A stretch of DNA of 64,000 bases from Mycobacterium asiaticum (lineage in GTDB: Bacteria > Actinomycetota > Actinomycetes > Mycobacteriales > Mycobacteriaceae), in contig NZ_LZLS01000214.1 in the NCBI RefSeq assembly GCF_001673365.1, positions 1-64,000 on the forward strand. The letters run 5' to 3'. The stretch's first letter is position 1. Every line of letters begins with the position of its first letter. The notes under the pieces are model-generated. The model was given only the letters and a program-made list of their open reading frames with translations. It was not told where the DNA came from and did no database searches. The position numbers and the translations under genes are program-made. Shown here one piece after another: positions 48,424-57,303 of the stretch.

Positions 48424-48564
48424 ATGGCCGTTGGTGCCAATGGAAAGTTGCCGAACTTGACGTCGATCAGACCCACGATCTTGCTGACCACCGCCGCTAC
48501 CGCGCTGGGGGCGCTGTCGTTGTCGGCGCCGGCCACCGCGCACGCAGAACAGGTGAGAACATGA
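48424..48564 (+). CDS. 46-aa orphan signal-peptide ORF overlapping the decarboxylase start
   Basis: ATG 48424 to TGA 48562-48564 reads like a complete Sec signal peptide: polar start, hydrophobic ILLTTAATALGALSLS, then a SAPATAHA cleavage site, after which only EQVRT remains. The TGA overlaps the ATG of the decarboxylase gene (ATGA). Either it is the 5' stub of a secreted-protein gene whose body was lost, or a small exported peptide/leader coupling translation of the decarboxylase. I do not recognise it in Mtb. Confidence 0.5.
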   Translation: MAVGANGKLPNLTSIRPTILLTTAATALGALSLSAPATAHAEQVRT

Positions 48565-51386
48565 ATTCAGATAGTGCCCGGCCGCGACGTCTTCGCGTCT
48601 CCGCGCTGGCCGCGGTAGCCAACCCGTCCTACACGCGGGTGGACACCTGGAACTTGCTCGACGATGCTTGCCGCCACCTGGCCGAGGTCGACCTGGCCGG
48701 TCTGGACAAAGCCCACGACCTGGCCAAGGTGAAGCGGTTGATGGACCGCATCGCCGCCTACGAGCGGTACTGGCTGTATCCGGGCGCGGCTAACCTGAAG
48801 ACCTTCCGCGCTCATCTGGAGAGCCTGTCCACGGTGCGCCTTGCCGAAGAGGTGTCCCTGGCGGTGCGGCTGCTGTCCGAATACGGCGACCGCACAGCGC
48901 TTTTCGACATTTCGGCGCCGCTGGCCGACCAGGAGTTGGTGGCCAAGGCCAAACAGCAGCAGTTTTACACCGTCCTGCTCGCCGACGACTCGCCCGCCAC
49001 GGCTCCGGAGAGCCTGGTGGAGTGCTTGCGCGCGCTGCGCAACCCGGACGACGACATCCAGTTCGAGATCCTCGTTGCCCCCAGCGTCGAAGACGCCATT
49101 ACCGCGGTGGCGCTCAACGGCGAGATTCAGGCCGCCATCATCCGCCACGACCTGCCGTTGCGTTCGCGTGACCGGGCGCCGTTGATGAACACGCTGCTCG
49201 GTGCCAACGAGGACATTCCGGTGTCTGACCGCGCCCACGACTGGGTGGAGTGTGGTGAGTGGATCCGCGAATTGCGGCCGCACATCGATCTGTATTTGCT
49301 CACCGACGAGTCGATCGCGGCCGGCAGCGACGACGACCCCGACGTCTACGACCGGACCTTCTACCGGCTCAACGATGTCACCGATCTGCACAGCACGGTG
49401 GTCGCCGGACTGCGAAACCGGTTCTCCACACCGTTTTTCGACGCATTGCGGGCCTATGCGGCAGCGCCCGTCGGCCAGTTTCACGCGTTGCCGGTGGCGC
49501 GTGGCGCCAGCATATTCAACTCGAAGTCGTTGCAGGACATGGGCGAGTTCTACGGCCGCAACATCTTCATGGCCGAAACATCCACCACTTCAGGCGGATT
49601 GGATTCGCTGCTGGATCCGCACGGCAACATCAAGAAGGCGATGGACAAGGCCGCGGTGACGTGGAACGCCAACCACACCTACTTCGTCACCAACGGAACT
49701 TCCACCGCCAACAAGATCGTCGTGCAGTCCTTGACCCGGCCGGGCGACATCGTGCTCATCGACCGCAACTGCCACAAGTCGCACCACTACGGTCTGGTGT
49801 TGGCCGGCGCCTACCCGCGATACCTGGAGTCCTATGCGCTACCGGAATTCGCCATTTACGGCGCGGTACCGCTGAGCACCATCAAGAAGGCGCTGCTGGA
49901 CCTCGAGGCGGCCGGACACCTGGACAAGGTGCGAATGCTGCTGCTCACCAACTGCATCTTCGACGGCGTCGTCTACAACCCCCGGCAGGTGATGGAGGAG
50001 GTGCTGGCGATCAAGCCGGACATCTGCTTCCTGTGGGACGAAGCGTGGTATGCCTTCGCCACGGCGGTGCCGTGGGCCCGGCAGCGCACCGCCATGATCT
50101 CCGCGGATCGCCTTGAGCAGATGCTGTCGTCGCGGGAATACGCGGCGCAATACCGACAGTGGCAGGCGTCGATGGAGGGCATCCCGCGCTCGGAATGGGT
50201 CAACCATCGGCTGTTGCCCGACCCCGCCAAGGCTCGGGTCCGGGTGTACGCCACCCACTCCACCCACAAGTCGCTGTCGGCGTTCCGGCAGGCGTCGATG
50301 ATCCACGTGCGCGACCAGGACTTCAACGCGCGCGCCCGGGATGCGTTCGGCGAGGCGTTTTTGACCCACACCTCAACCTCGCCGAATCAGCAGCTGCTGG
50401 CCTCACTCGACCTGGCCCGTCGGCAGGTCGACATGGAAGGTTTCCAACTGGTCCGCCAGGTCTACGACATGGCGCTGGTCTTCCGGCACCGGGTCCGCAA
50501 AGACCGGTTGATCAGCAAATGGTTCCGCATCCTCGACGAGTCCGACCTGGTGCCCGAGGAATACCGGGCCTCGCACGTCAGCTCCTACCGCGAAGTCCGC
50601 CAGGGCGCGCTCGACGAGTGGAACGAGGCGTGGCGCTCAGACCAGTTCGTGCTGGACCCCACCCGGGTCACGTTGTTTTTGGGCAAGACCGGCATGAACG
50701 GCTACGACTTCCGCGAGAAGATCCTGATGGACCGGTTCGGCATTCAGATCAACAAGACCTCGATCAACAGCGTGCTGCTGATCTTCACCATCGGCGTGAC
50801 GTGGTCGAGCGTGCACCATCTGCTCGACGTGCTGCGCCGGGTGGCCACCGATTTCGACCGGACCAAGGAGACCGCCAGCTCGGCGGACTGGGCCCTGCAC
50901 GAGCGCCGGGTCGAGGAGATCACCGAGGATCTGCCGCACCTGCCCGACTTCAGCAGTTTCGATTCCGCCTTCCGCCCCGCTGAAGGCAGCGTCTACGGCG
51001 ACACCCGATCGGCTTTCTACGCCGGGTACGAGGAGAAGGACCGCGAGTACGTGCTGATCGGCACGGCCGGGCGCCGACTGGCGGAGGGAAAGACGTTGGT
51101 GTCCACCACATTTGTGGTGCCCTACCCGCCCGGCTTTCCGGTGCTGGTGCCCGGGCAGGTGGTCTCCAAAGAGATCGTCTACTTCCTGGCCCAACTCGAC
51201 GTCAAGGAAATCCACGGGTACAACCACGAACTCGGTTTGTCGGTATTCACCCAGGAGGCGCTGAGCCGGATGGAGGCGCAGCGCAAAGCGGTGACGCGAG
51301 CCAAGGTGTCCGGCAACGGATCCGAGCCCGCCAAGGCGCCCGAGGCGCCGATCGTGGCCAACGAGCACACCGTGCCGGTGAACTGA
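48561..51386 (+). CDS. Orn/Lys/Arg-type PLP decarboxylase (Rv2531c orthologue)
   Basis: 941 aa. An N-terminal wing/receiver-like domain (about 1-290) precedes the fold-type I PLP domain. FVTNGTSTANKIV binds the phosphate, FLWDEAWYAFA holds the cofactor Asp, and Lys in HSTHKSLSAFRQ is the PLP lysine. A C-terminal domain ends with PYPPGFPVLVPGQVV. It should decarboxylate a basic amino acid (lysine, ornithine or arginine); specificity cannot be told. In Mtb it also follows nusB-Rv2532c. Confidence 0.88.
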   Translation: MNSDSARPRRLRVSALAAVANPSYTRVDTWNLLDDACRHLAEVDLAGLDKAHDLAKVKRLMDRIAAYERYWLYPGAANLKTFRAHLESLSTVRLAEEVSLAVRLLSEYGDRTALFDISAPLADQELVAKAKQQQFYTVLLADDSPATAPESLVECLRALRNPDDDIQFEILVAPSVEDAITAVALNGEIQAAIIRHDLPLRSRDRAPLMNTLLGANEDIPVSDRAHDWVECGEWIRELRPHIDLYLLTDESIAAGSDDDPDVYDRTFYRLNDVTDLHSTVVAGLRNRFSTPFFDALRAYAAAPVGQFHALPVARGASIFNSKSLQDMGEFYGRNIFMAETSTTSGGLDSLLDPHGNIKKAMDKAAVTWNANHTYFVTNGTSTANKIVVQSLTRPGDIVLIDRNCHKSHHYGLVLAGAYPRYLESYALPEFAIYGAVPLSTIKKALLDLEAAGHLDKVRMLLLTNCIFDGVVYNPRQVMEEVLAIKPDICFLWDEAWYAFATAVPWARQRTAMISADRLEQMLSSREYAAQYRQWQASMEGIPRSEWVNHRLLPDPAKARVRVYATHSTHKSLSAFRQASMIHVRDQDFNARARDAFGEAFLTHTSTSPNQQLLASLDLARRQVDMEGFQLVRQVYDMALVFRHRVRKDRLISKWFRILDESDLVPEEYRASHVSSYREVRQGALDEWNEAWRSDQFVLDPTRVTLFLGKTGMNGYDFREKILMDRFGIQINKTSINSVLLIFTIGVTWSSVHHLLDVLRRVATDFDRTKETASSADWALHERRVEEITEDLPHLPDFSSFDSAFRPAEGSVYGDTRSAFYAGYEEKDREYVLIGTAGRRLAEGKTLVSTTFVVPYPPGFPVLVPGQVVSKEIVYFLAQLDVKEIHGYNHELGLSVFTQEALSRMEAQRKAVTRAKVSGNGSEPAKAPEAPIVANEHTVPVN

Positions 51387-51404
51387 ACTTTGTGAACCGA
51401 AGGG

Positions 51405-52604
51405 TCAACCGGCGCGGGCCGCGGCGTAGTCGGGCAGGTCGACGGCCTCGGCGGTGGTGAACCACTTGCGCTCGGCGATCGGCCGAAACGGCCAGCGCTG
51501 CATGTATTTCATCACCATCGCGGTGATGCGGATGTCCGCAGCCGATTTCGGTAGATACCCGTCGATGCCGTTGGGCAACTTCTGGCACCTCGCCACATAG
51601 GGCCTCATCACCTGGTGATAGCGGTCCAGCGGCCCGTGCGGTCCGGCGGCCAGTTCATGCGCGAGTACATAGGCACCGACCAACGCCAGGCTGGTGCCCA
51701 TCCCGCTCAGGGGCGACGCGCAGTATCCGGCGTCACCGACCAGCACCACGCGGCCGGCCGCCCAGGACTCCATGTGGACTTGGGCGAACGCGTCGAAGTA
51801 AAAGTCGTCGGCATCCCGCGCGGCGGCCACCAGTGCTTCGGAATGCCAACCCGCACCGGCGAACCGGTCGGCCAACAGCTCACGCTGCGCATCCTGGTCG
51901 GCGCGGTCGTAGCTGATCACATCGGAGCGGAAAGCCAAGCCCGCCTTGACTATTGACGGGTCGTGCGAGGGCCGCACCGAGACGTTCAGCCCGCCGGGCG
52001 CCTGGTACATCAGGTACCAGCCGTCCAGTCCCACCGGATCGGGCGCGCTGAACCACGCGTTGTATCCGCCCAGCGGCCGCACGAACTTGTCCTCCGGTCC
52101 GAACGCCAACCGCCGCACGGCCGAATGCGGCCCGTCGGCGCCGACCACCAGATCGGCGCACACCGTGCTGCCGTCGGACAACGTTGCGGTGACCTCGTCG
52201 GCCGACTGCGTCAACTCGATGACTCGGGTGCCGAACCGGTACTCGGTGGTATCGACAGTCGCCTGGTACAAGACGTCGGCCAGGTCGCCGCGCAGGATCT
52301 CCAGTTCGCTGACCATGCCGTTGCCGTGGAACGCCTCGACCGGCATCTCGGCGCGGCGCGATCCGTCGTCTTTCACCCACGCGACGCCGCGCTGGGTCAG
52401 GCAGCGGGCCCGCATCTGATCCAGCAGCCCCATCCGCTCGACGACCGCACGTCCCGCCCCACGCAGGTCGACGGTCTGACCGCCCGGGCGAATCCCGTCG
52501 GCGAGTTCGACCACCACCACGTGGTAGCCATTGCGGGAAAGCCAGAACGCCAGTGCGGGTCCGGCGATTCCAGCACCGCTGACGAGCACGGTTGGGTTTG
52601 ACAT
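51405..52604 (-). CDS. FAD-dependent monooxygenase (PHBH/TetX-like)
   Basis: 399 aa from ATG 52604. N-terminal FAD motif GAGIAGPALAFWLSRNG (GxGxxG, residues 10-15), central VVGADGPHSAVRR (DG motif) and GRVVLVGDAGYCASPLSGMG (GD motif) define a class A flavoprotein hydroxylase. Substrate unknown; homologues hydroxylate aromatics, polyketides or antibiotics. It lies at the junction between two backbone blocks and converges on the decarboxylase. Confidence 0.87.
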   Translation of the reverse strand: MSNPTVLVSGAGIAGPALAFWLSRNGYHVVVVELADGIRPGGQTVDLRGAGRAVVERMGLLDQMRARCLTQRGVAWVKDDGSRRAEMPVEAFHGNGMVSELEILRGDLADVLYQATVDTTEYRFGTRVIELTQSADEVTATLSDGSTVCADLVVGADGPHSAVRRLAFGPEDKFVRPLGGYNAWFSAPDPVGLDGWYLMYQAPGGLNVSVRPSHDPSIVKAGLAFRSDVISYDRADQDAQRELLADRFAGAGWHSEALVAAARDADDFYFDAFAQVHMESWAAGRVVLVGDAGYCASPLSGMGTSLALVGAYVLAHELAAGPHGPLDRYHQVMRPYVARCQKLPNGIDGYLPKSAADIRITAMVMKYMQRWPFRPIAERKWFTTAEAVDLPDYAAARAG

Positions 52605-52635
52605 GGTGCTCAGCCTATTAGCGGTGCGGCGGGGC

Positions 52636-53178
52636 TCAGCGCAGGATCCGCGCGTAAAGCAGGCTGTCGTTCGGGTCCGCGCCCATCGAGGGGTAGACGG
52701 CATGCCGGCGCAGTCGGCCCTCCAAGGTGAAGCCGGATCGTTGCAGCAGTCGCGACGAGCGCGCATTGTCGACGTGGCAGGTCGCCCAAACGCGGAATAC
52801 CCGGGGGTCGACGCGCAATTCGTCTAGCACCAGCTTGATCGCCTCGCACATGTAACCCATGTCCCACCAACGTCGCCCGAGGCAGTAGCCGATTTCGACG
52901 GAATGGCTGACCGGGCGTCGGCAGCTGATCATGCCGACGATTTCGCCGTTGCGGCGCAACGTGATCACCCAGTTCCGGTCGTTACCGGTGCTCGTCAGCT
53001 GTTTGACCAGTACCCGTCGGGTTTCCAGTACGTCCGGATGTGCGGTCCACAACAGAAACCGGGTGACCTCGGGATCGCCTGAAATGCTTGCGAATATCTC
53101 GTCGGCATCTTCGATTACCGGTGGCCGCAGTATCAGTCGCGGCCCGTCGATGTGGTCAGCGAGGTCCCCGACCGTCAT
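52636..53178 (-). CDS. GNAT-family N-acetyltransferase (RimJ/RimL-like)
   Basis: 180 aa from ATG 53178, whose ATGA overlaps the stop of the beta-lactamase-like gene upstream. RLILRPPVIEDADEIF starts the fold, then VEIGYCLGRRWWDMGYMCEA near the acetyl-CoA site, and NARSSRLLQRSGFTLEGRLRRHA. Such proteins acetylate ribosomal protein N-termini, aminoglycosides or small amines. Target unknown. Confidence 0.87.
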   Translation of the reverse strand: MTVGDLADHIDGPRLILRPPVIEDADEIFASISGDPEVTRFLLWTAHPDVLETRRVLVKQLTSTGNDRNWVITLRRNGEIVGMISCRRPVSHSVEIGYCLGRRWWDMGYMCEAIKLVLDELRVDPRVFRVWATCHVDNARSSRLLQRSGFTLEGRLRRHAVYPSMGADPNDSLLYARILR

Positions 53179-54383
53179 AGCAGGCCGAGCGCCCGGTAGG
53201 TGTTCCGGACGAACTTCGGCTGCGCCGTGCGCAGTTTGGCCAGCACGGGGTTGCCGGCGACGGCCTCGGCGGCGTTGACCGTCAGGTCGGGCAGGTACTG
53301 GATCAGGTACAGCAGGATCAGGTCGGCTGTTGGATCTGCCTGCCACCACGTTCCGTAGGCGCCCGGCCAGCTGAACGTCCCAACGCCACCCGGGCCGAAC
53401 AACGGCGTGGACTTGGCCGAATCGGTTACCACCGACAGGTTCAGACCGAAGCCGCGACCAACCCAGAACGGCGAGCCCAGGAAGTTGTGCCGCTTCTGTT
53501 CGTCGGTCAACCGATCGGTGCGCATCAGTTGTACCGACTCCGGCGACAGCACCTGCACGCCGTCGATCGACCCGTCGCCCAACAGAACTCGGATGAACCG
53601 CAAATAGTCGTCAGCGGTCGACCACAAGCCGCCGCCGGCGTTGCAGAACGTCGGAGGCTTGACTTGGGGCGGCCCCATCACGTCGTGTCGCAACTTGTGG
53701 TGCTCGTCGTGGCGGTACATCGTCGCCGCGCGCGGTCGCGCGTCGGGCGCCACAAAGAACCCGGTGTCGACCATGCCCGCCGGGCCCAGCACCCGCTCGT
53801 CGAAGACCTCGTAGAGCGGCTTGTCGTCGATGCGAGACAACAGCACACCCAGCACGTCGGTCGCGTGACTGTAGGTCACCCGCTCACCAGGCTGGTGCAC
53901 CAACGGCAGGGCCGCGAGTTCGGACAGCCACACGCCCGAGCCCTGATCGAACGGCAACCGCAGATAGGCCTGTGAGATCGGACCGGAAACCGAGAAGCCG
54001 TAAGCCAAACCGCTGGTGTGGGTAAGCAGATCCTCGATCAGGATGGGCCGACGGGCCGGGTGGGTGCGGTCCAGTGGGCCGTGCGGATCGTCGAGCACCT
54101 GCACATCCGCCAGTTCCGGCAGCCACCGCGCCACCGGATCTTTCAGCGCCAGTTTGCCTTCGTCGACCAGGCTCATTACCGCTGCCACCGTGACGGGTTT
54201 GGTCATCGAGGCGATACGGAACAACGTGTCCCGCTGCATCGGCAGGCTCGCCTCGATATCCCGGTAGCCGATCTCGTTGACCTGCAACATTTCTCCGCGT
54301 TGCCACACCATCGTCACCGCTCCTGCGAGCAGACCGGCGTCACAGACTTCGCGGATGGTCGTCTGATTGCCGTCGAGATTCAC
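53175..54383 (-). CDS. Beta-lactamase/class C-like serine hydrolase (Rv1367c orthologue)
   Basis: 402 aa. SxxK motif in FRIASMTKPVT (Ser59, Lys62), the second motif Tyr in VTYSHATDVLG, and a GPGGVGTFSW segment near the usual KTG/HxG position. No signal peptide is apparent, so it is likely a cytosolic esterase or peptidase rather than a lactamase. It marks the start of the Rv1367c-Rv1382 block. Confidence 0.88.
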   Translation of the reverse strand: MNLDGNQTTIREVCDAGLLAGAVTMVWQRGEMLQVNEIGYRDIEASLPMQRDTLFRIASMTKPVTVAAVMSLVDEGKLALKDPVARWLPELADVQVLDDPHGPLDRTHPARRPILIEDLLTHTSGLAYGFSVSGPISQAYLRLPFDQGSGVWLSELAALPLVHQPGERVTYSHATDVLGVLLSRIDDKPLYEVFDERVLGPAGMVDTGFFVAPDARPRAATMYRHDEHHKLRHDVMGPPQVKPPTFCNAGGGLWSTADDYLRFIRVLLGDGSIDGVQVLSPESVQLMRTDRLTDEQKRHNFLGSPFWVGRGFGLNLSVVTDSAKSTPLFGPGGVGTFSWPGAYGTWWQADPTADLILLYLIQYLPDLTVNAAEAVAGNPVLAKLRTAQPKFVRNTYRALGLL

Positions 54384-54765
54384 GCGGCTTAGGTTAGCCG
54401 CTCGGCTAGGGCGGCATCCAACGGCCGTGGCGTTGGGTCAACCGGGCGTGATCGGCAAAGATCAGGGCAAGCGCGGTGCGCGGCTTCGACACCGCGGCAG
54501 TTACATCTGCGAATCTGTTTGCACGGTACGGGTTGCGTGTTATCGTCGCGCTCTCCGGCAAATGTGATCTGGTGAACATGCTGTGAGGCGGCGGTGCGCG
54601 GTTGACGTCGGTGTCGTTGCTGGTGAACCAGGGTGCGGGTGTGTAGTCACCAAGATCCGCGACCGTTGGGCGGAGGCGCCGATACCGCCTCTGCCCATAC
54701 CGTATGACGAGGGTAGCGACCCGCTGCTCATTACCACCGGTTGGATAACTCAGCAAAGGCTGGCC
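54384..54765. promoter_or_regulatory. 382-bp divergent promoter region of the serine hydrolase and lprF
   Basis: No gene is recognisable. A candidate plus-strand promoter is TTGCAC (54519-54524), 16-bp spacer, TATCGT (54541-54546), leaving a long leader of over 200 bases before lprF. I see no terminator or riboswitch fold by eye. Confidence 0.3.
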
Positions 54766-55632
54766 ATGAATGGCTTGATGACACAAGCGCAAATTCGTCA
54801 CCGACGTGTCACCCGTCGACCCTCGACCCCAGTTGTCGCGATCATGTTCGCGGCAGCACTTGTCGGAATGGTCATCGCGGGATGTGGAAACAAATCCTCG
54901 ACTGGCACCTCCCAAACTTCGGGGACTTCCGGATCCAGTGCCGCTTCGGCGACATCTGGCGCTTCCGGAACCTCCGCGACATCCGGCGCCCCGGCACCGG
55001 AAGCGCAGCAACTCCTGCAAGAGGCCTCGAAGGCCACCACCGGGCTGCGCTCGCTACACGTCAATCTGCAGACCATGAACATCAACACCCTGCCCATGGA
55101 GGCGGTCAACGCCGACGTGACCAACCAGCCGGAGGGCAACGGGCAGGCGGTCGGCGATGCGATGATCCGGTTGCAGCCCAAGACCCCCGCGGTGCCCAAG
55201 CAGTTCATGGTGACCAACAAGACCATGTACACCAAGAACGAGGCCGGTGTTTACACCTCGATGGGACCCGCGGACAAGATCTATGACCCGGGCGTTGTGC
55301 TGGACAAGGACAAGGGCATCGGCGCCGTGATCGGCAAAGTCTCCAACCCGCAGTCCGGCGGAAACGAGACCATCGATGGAGTCGCCACGCTGAAGGTGAC
55401 CGGCACCATCGACCCGGCGATCATCGACCCGCTGATACCGCAGATCGGTAAGGACGCCAAGGGCCCGTTGCCGGTCACCCTGTACATCGCCGACGTGAAG
55501 GCCCCGGGAGCCCCGGGCTCGCCGCCGAGCCCGTACCTGGTGCGGATGGTGATTGACAAGGACCAGGGTCACGTCACGATCACGCTGTCCAATTGGGGAG
55601 CGCCGGTTACGATCCCGAGCCCGACGCCATAG
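54766..55632 (+). CDS. lprF: Lipoprotein LprF (LppX/LprAFG family)
   Basis: 288 aa from ATG 54766 (MNGLMTQ, as in Mtb LprF). Lipobox VIAGC with acylated Cys40. A Ser/Thr/Gly-rich linker (about 42-76) longer than I recall in Mtb precedes the beta-sheet cradle domain, with signatures ADVTNQPEGNGQAVGDA, TNKTMYTK and LVRMVIDKDQGHVTITLSNWG. Members carry glycolipids through the periplasm in a hydrophobic pocket. The downstream gene set for lipid modification suits this. Confidence 0.93.
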   Translation: MNGLMTQAQIRHRRVTRRPSTPVVAIMFAAALVGMVIAGCGNKSSTGTSQTSGTSGSSAASATSGASGTSATSGAPAPEAQQLLQEASKATTGLRSLHVNLQTMNINTLPMEAVNADVTNQPEGNGQAVGDAMIRLQPKTPAVPKQFMVTNKTMYTKNEAGVYTSMGPADKIYDPGVVLDKDKGIGAVIGKVSNPQSGGNETIDGVATLKVTGTIDPAIIDPLIPQIGKDAKGPLPVTLYIADVKAPGAPGSPPSPYLVRMVIDKDQGHVTITLSNWGAPVTIPSPTP

Positions 55633-55661
55633 GGTTCTGACGGTCAGGTGAACTCCGGATT

Positions 55662-55693
55662 GGGAACCGGCCCGGAACTCCGGGTCGGTTCCC
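55662..55693. terminator. Strong hairpin after lprF
   Basis: GGGAACCGGCCCGG (55662-55675), AACT loop, then CCGGGTCGGTTCCC (55680-55693): a 14-bp stem with one G-T type mismatch, 30 bp after the lprF stop. No U-tract follows, as is common in mycobacteria. A second weaker hairpin, GAGGATT/AATCCTC, lies at 55714-55734. In Mtb H37Rv IS6110 occupies this interval. Confidence 0.7.
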
Positions 55694-55821
55694 GTCCGTA
55701 GGTGGAGCGCATTGAGGATTCGGTGAGAATCCTCCAAGGCCGCGCCCCGAGCATTGGGGCCAGCTTGCCGGAAGCACCGGCCGGCAATCGATTCCACCCA
55801 CCAGACCTGGAGGAAACACGA

Positions 55822-57303
55822 ATGACCAACGACCTCCCTGAAGTTCAGGAGCGTGGCCCCGGCCCACGCCCTGGACCTCCGCCAGGTGGGCCCCCCGTGC
55901 TGTCAGACGTGTGGGTCTACAACGGGCGGGCCTATGACTTGAGCGATTGGATCGCCAAGCATCCCGGCGGAGCCTTCTTCATCGGACGCACCAAAAACCG
56001 CGATATCACCGCGATTATCGCCTCGTATCACAAAGACCCTGCCGTGGTCGAGCGCATCTTGGAACGCAAGTACTCGTTGGGTCGCGACGCAACGCCGCGC
56101 GACATCCATCCCAAGCACAACGCACCGCCGTTTCTGTTCAAGGACGACTTCAACAGCTGGCGTGACACCCCGAAGTACCGCTTCGACAACAACGAAGATC
56201 TGATGCACCGGGTCAAGGCGCGGCTGAAGGAGCCCGCGCTGGCGGCCCGAATCAAGCGAATGGACCGGCTGTTCAACGTTGTTGTCGTGATGCTGGCGAT
56301 CGGGTATTTCGCGGTCCAAGGCGTTCGATTGGTCGAACCACGATGGATGCCGTTGTGGGCCTTCGTGATTGCCATGGTCGTGTTGCGCAGCTCGCTGGTT
56401 GGCTACGGCCATTACGCATTGCATCGCGCCCAGCGAGGTCTGAATCGGGTCTTTTCCAACACCTTTGACCTGAACTACGTGGCGCTGGCCTTGGTGGTCG
56501 CCGACGGACACACGTTGCTGCACCACCCGTACACCCAAAGCGATGTGGACATCAAAAAGAACGTGTTCACGATGATGATGCGCTTGCCCAGGCTGTATCG
56601 CGTTCCGGTGCACACCGTGCACAAGTTCGGTCACCTGGTCACCGGCATGGCGATCCGCATCGCCGACGTGTGGAAGATGACCCGCAAAGTGGGTGTCGAA
56701 GAAGGCTACGGCAGCTGGCGTAACGCGTTGCCCCACTTCCTCGGATCCTCGGGTATCCGTCTGCTGTTGGTGACCGAGATGATCATCTTTTTGGCCTTCG
56801 GTGACTTCTGGGCCTGGGCACTGCAATTCGTCGCCACGTTGTGGGTCAGCACGTTTTTGGTAGTTGCCAGCCATGAGTTCGAGGACTTCGAGGACCAAGA
56901 CGCCGAGCCCGAGATCAACGGGGAAGACTGGGGGGTCGACCAGGTCGAGCACGCCAACGACCTGGTGGTGATCGGCAACCGCTACGTCGACTGTTTCCTG
57001 TCGGCCGGATTGAGTTCGCATCGGGTTCATCACGTTCTGCCGTTCCAGCGCAGCGGATTCGCCAACATCGTGACCGAGGATGTGTTGCGGGAAGAGGCGG
57101 CGAGATTCGGTGTGCAGTGGCTGCCGCCGAAGAGTTTCCTCACCGACCGGTTGCCCAAGTTGTGCCGCACGTATCTGTTGTCGCCGTCCCGCCAGGCGCG
57201 GGAACGCGATTGGGGCTTTCTCCGCGAGCACTTTTCGCCCGCGGCGTGGAAAGAGAGCGTCAACTACGTGGCTGGCGGCTTCGTCGGAATCGGGTCGGTA
57301 TGA
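55822..57303 (+). CDS. Cytochrome b5-fused fatty acid desaturase (Rv1371 orthologue)
   Basis: 493 aa from ATG 55822 with TGGAGGAAA upstream. The N-terminal cytochrome b5-like domain carries the haem motif HPGG (about residues 46-49). The membrane desaturase domain has histidine boxes GHYALHRAQ, HTLLHHPY and HRVHH, plus HEFEDFEDQ, and about four to six membrane helices. The fusion supplies electrons directly to the di-iron site. It heads a three-gene operon with ATGA overlaps; it likely desaturates or hydroxylates a lipid chain used by the PKS or sulfotransferase. Confidence 0.87.
   Translation: MTNDLPEVQERGPGPRPGPPPGGPPVLSDVWVYNGRAYDLSDWIAKHPGGAFFIGRTKNRDITAIIASYHKDPAVVERILERKYSLGRDATPRDIHPKHNAPPFLFKDDFNSWRDTPKYRFDNNEDLMHRVKARLKEPALAARIKRMDRLFNVVVVMLAIGYFAVQGVRLVEPRWMPLWAFVIAMVVLRSSLVGYGHYALHRAQRGLNRVFSNTFDLNYVALALVVADGHTLLHHPYTQSDVDIKKNVFTMMMRLPRLYRVPVHTVHKFGHLVTGMAIRIADVWKMTRKVGVEEGYGSWRNALPHFLGSSGIRLLLVTEMIIFLAFGDFWAWALQFVATLWVSTFLVVASHEFEDFEDQDAEPEINGEDWGVDQVEHANDLVVIGNRYVDCFLSAGLSSHRVHHVLPFQRSGFANIVTEDVLREEAARFGVQWLPPKSFLTDRLPKLCRTYLLSPSRQARERDWGFLREHFSPAAWKESVNYVAGGFVGIGSV

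Noticed and set aside
55903-57231. 442-codon minus-strand frame opposite the desaturase
   Set aside because: Antisense of a gene with clear histidine boxes; His/Gln-rich shadow translation.
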